Assembly (NCBI GenBank): GCA_964415605.1
Contig: CAYQBA010000199.1
Coordinates: 1-7,807, forward strand
Length of the DNA stretch: 7,807 nt
DNA from: UCB3 sp964415605
GTDB lineage: Bacteria > Chloroflexota > Anaerolineae > Epilineales > Epilineaceae
Direction of reading: 5' to 3'
The position numbers were made by a program, and so were the translations under genes. Under the pieces are notes generated by a model that was not told the origin of the DNA, did no database searches, and saw only the letters and a program-made list of their open reading frames with translations. Positions 7,301-7,807 of the stretch are shown here, piece after piece (positions within the stretch are counted from its first letter, which is position 1; each line of letters starts with the position of its first letter).

Positions 7301-7780
7301 GTCCGGCCCGGCGTGCTGCCACGTGCGCACCGGCGCGCCGGCCAGCGTGAACACGGCGATGCGCTTGTTGCCGCGGTCGACGACGTAGACCCGGTCGCGC
7401 GCCAGGTCGGCGGCCACGTCGGACGGCCCGATGAGCTGGCCGGCGCCGACGCCGCGCTGGCCGAACGCGCGCACGATGGTCCCCGCTGCGTCGACCACCG
7501 CGACGCGGTCGTGCCCCCGGTCAGCCACGAAGAACGTGCCGCCGGGCCCGGCATCGACCCCGCCGGGCTGGAGGAGCGCGCCGGCATCGTAGCTGGCGGG
7601 CCACACGGCGGTGCGGACCCAGGCCCGCCCGGCGCCCTGGGCGTGGGCCGCGGGCGCGGCCGGCGCGGCGCGCGGGTCCGGCGGGATCGTGGGGCCGGCG
7701 GCGAGGGCGGCGAGGGCGGCGGAGAGCACGGCGATGCCGGCGAGGCGGAGCGGGGTGCGGCGGCTGTTCATGGCTGTCAT
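4382..7780 (-). CDS. Secreted NHL-propeller protein with two VWA domains
   Basis: Predicted 1132-residue exported protein, presumably on or outside the cell surface; binding or adhesion is inferred from its domains, the ligand is unknown. Signal peptide: basic SRRTPLR (6-12), hydrophobic core 13-29, Ala/Pro-rich stretch with possible cleavage after AHA (47). Residues 64-601 hold about twelve NHL-like blades of roughly 45 residues (for example GPEDLAVD...RVLVADTNNDRIQVF), enough for two six-bladed propellers. A Thr-Pro linker (604-611) leads to VWA domain 1 (653-825; MIDAS D659-x-S661-x-S663, T725, D755). Then come a DUF11-like beta domain (829-912), a second Thr/Pro stretch with YLPF (922-940), and VWA domain 2 (955-1122; MIDAS D962-x-S964-x-S966, T1028, D1058). 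Cysteines C615/C644 and C946/C1129 could form disulfides. There is no C-terminal anchor or LPXTG motif. The start could also be the ATG at 7771 (residue 4); neither has a clear ribosome binding site, and only 27 bases upstream are in the window. It is the only gene here with a clear Chloroflexota style. Confidence 0.92.
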   Translation of the reverse strand: MTAMNSRRTPLRLAGIAVLSAALAALAAGPTIPPDPRAAPAAPAAHAQGAGRAWVRTAVWPASYDAGALLQPGGVDAGPGGTFFVADRGHDRVAVVDAAGTIVRAFGQRGVGAGQLIGPSDVAADLARDRVYVVDRGNKRIAVFTLAGAPVRTWQHAGPDHGLVPQAVAVAPSGDVYVLNATWGRVEHFTPDGAWRAGWGDTGSGRGRLQGPEDLAVDAGGRVLVADTNNDRIQVFGALDTGTVESIIPLRDVAGVAVDRASGRVYGLHYGASPRAMVTVFGPSGAVETTLPSGAPDPFAPGVGIAVGNGRLALTTAEGAADGRQGLRQYTLPGLAPAATTLANPTGHAGFLRPLALDVGPDHSVYLVDGGLRLARRYAPDGAFRERLDNGAGTEIGVGPTGELFVADTPLLGDVRLRRLSAAGARMWDKVCDCLSGSGVAATDSRIYATNAFRQRIDVFDMAESRRDPIAQITIADPPYAWPLDLDLGPDGRLYVAGGANGRIDVLDPAGGAPRGGWSVGEGNGAERISVGADGTVYALLFDGTIAAYTPDGALEHAWRPDPAPGARVAAPRDLAGGPDGRLYVADATSDAVLVYDASGIPQTPTPTPTPQSPCTTTGTKTAAPTRVALGEPVTIELTLNITCRPGSEPRADIVLILDRSNSMAGDKLTRARSAARSFVQGLDLARHRVAVVSFSDLVTLEQPLTGDGAAVQAILDGIRHDGRTDIASALDVALRHVAEAGRPGALPVLLLMTDGKPSREGQPYVDAVRLGERARARGALTYAIGLGDPNDVDGVLLTEIAGAAARYFYAPRPEDLDPIYRQLSQTIGGVTATNVEVTDELGPDVDYVPGSAVPAAELRGRQLVWAVGVLPAGGVRLRLQVTPRRTGRLPTNTEAVARYTADNARFAFTYPIPEIVVGAAPTATPTRRPPRPTVAYLPFLSRNLCLPKDSRLGADIMLVIDTSSSMDGGKLAAAILAAQGFIEQVDARRDRVGLVSFAADARREYVLTSDLAAVSRALGGMLGGVGTRIDRGLEEALLELDRRARADSPRVIVLLSDGVPAGGSEERTRRLAFEARASGVTVFTVGLGTDADGPFLRGLARSPAHYAFAPSPGDLTGIYRRIAASLPCPGG
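4415..4918 (-). other. VWA domain 2 of the surface protein
   Basis: Residues 955-1122 of the same protein. DTSSSM, LVSFAAD, GTRIDRGL with T1028 and LLSDGVP with D1058 give a second complete MIDAS. The order and spacing of motifs match domain 1, suggesting an internal duplication that has since diverged. It is flanked by C946 and C1129. Confidence 0.9.
5306..5824 (-). other. VWA domain 1 of the surface protein
   Basis: Residues 653-825 of the protein encoded at 4382-7780. A hydrophobic beta strand leads into DRSNSM (metal-ion-dependent adhesion site), then VVSFSD, GRTDIASAL with T725, and LLMTDGKPS with D755. All five metal-coordinating positions of a MIDAS are present, so divalent-metal-dependent ligand binding is plausible. 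Confidence 0.9.
5978..7591 (-). repeat. About twelve NHL-like propeller blades (protein-level repeat)
   Basis: Residues 64-601 of the surface protein. Blade-opening motifs are seen near residues 70, 116, 163, 209, 250, 299, 351, 394, 436, 481, 526 and 570, with a spacing of about 41-52. Blades 1-4, 7, 10 and 12 fit the NHL pattern well (P-x-[GD]-[VL]-A-[VL]-D...[VL]-Y-V-A-D). Blades 5, 6, 8, 9 and 11 are weaker. The repeats are divergent and are not visible as DNA repeats. Confidence 0.75.
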
Positions 7781-7807
7781 CCGTTGAGCTGGGGGCGGTG
7801 CCGGGGG

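Noticed and set aside
4320..7322. A 1000-codon minus-strand frame inside the VWA gene, and a 645-codon plus-strand frame (4841-6778) antisense to it
   Set aside because: Both are shadows of the real frame, with Arg/Ala/Gly-rich translations and no domains. The real frame has clear VWA and NHL motifs and a signal peptide.
1..7807. CRISPR array, tRNA, rRNA, insertion sequence, or toxin-antitoxin pair
   Set aside because: No regularly spaced direct repeats, cloverleaf-like structures, transposase motifs or small paired genes were seen on either strand.

Overview
The window is a GC-rich bacterial scaffold fragment with four protein genes, one run of 100 N, and a low-complexity T-rich left end. 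The style of the secreted protein on the right points to Chloroflexota, probably a high-GC Anaerolineae-like or environmental lineage. It has a Thr-Pro linker, a YLPF motif just after a second Thr/Pro stretch, and tandem von Willebrand A (VWA) domains next to NHL propeller repeats. This assignment rests on protein style only; there is no rRNA or marker gene in the window.

Layout from left to right. Positions 1-60 contain only T and G and look like a contig-end artefact. A membrane-anchored diheme cytochrome c gene lies on the minus strand (220-1143), with a strong hairpin just after its stop codon. A 311-base intergenic region (1144-1454) holds divergent promoter candidates. An MFS exporter of the EntS/MFS_3 type is on the plus strand from 1455 and runs into the N block at 2839-2938. 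A hybrid sensor region made of GAF (partial), PAS, HisKA and HATPase_c emerges from the N block on the plus strand and stops at 4351. Convergent to it, and only 30 bases away, is a 1132-residue secreted protein on the minus strand (4382-7780): signal peptide, about twelve NHL-like blades, a VWA domain, a DUF11-like beta domain and a second VWA domain.

The four genes do not form an obvious pathway. The cytochrome and the exporter are divergent. The exporter and the kinase are codirectional but separated by missing sequence, so an operon cannot be judged. The kinase has no response regulator in view. I see no CRISPR array, transposase, tRNA, rRNA or phage gene. The most unusual item is the architecture of the large surface protein. 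I do not see a convincing new multi-gene system here.
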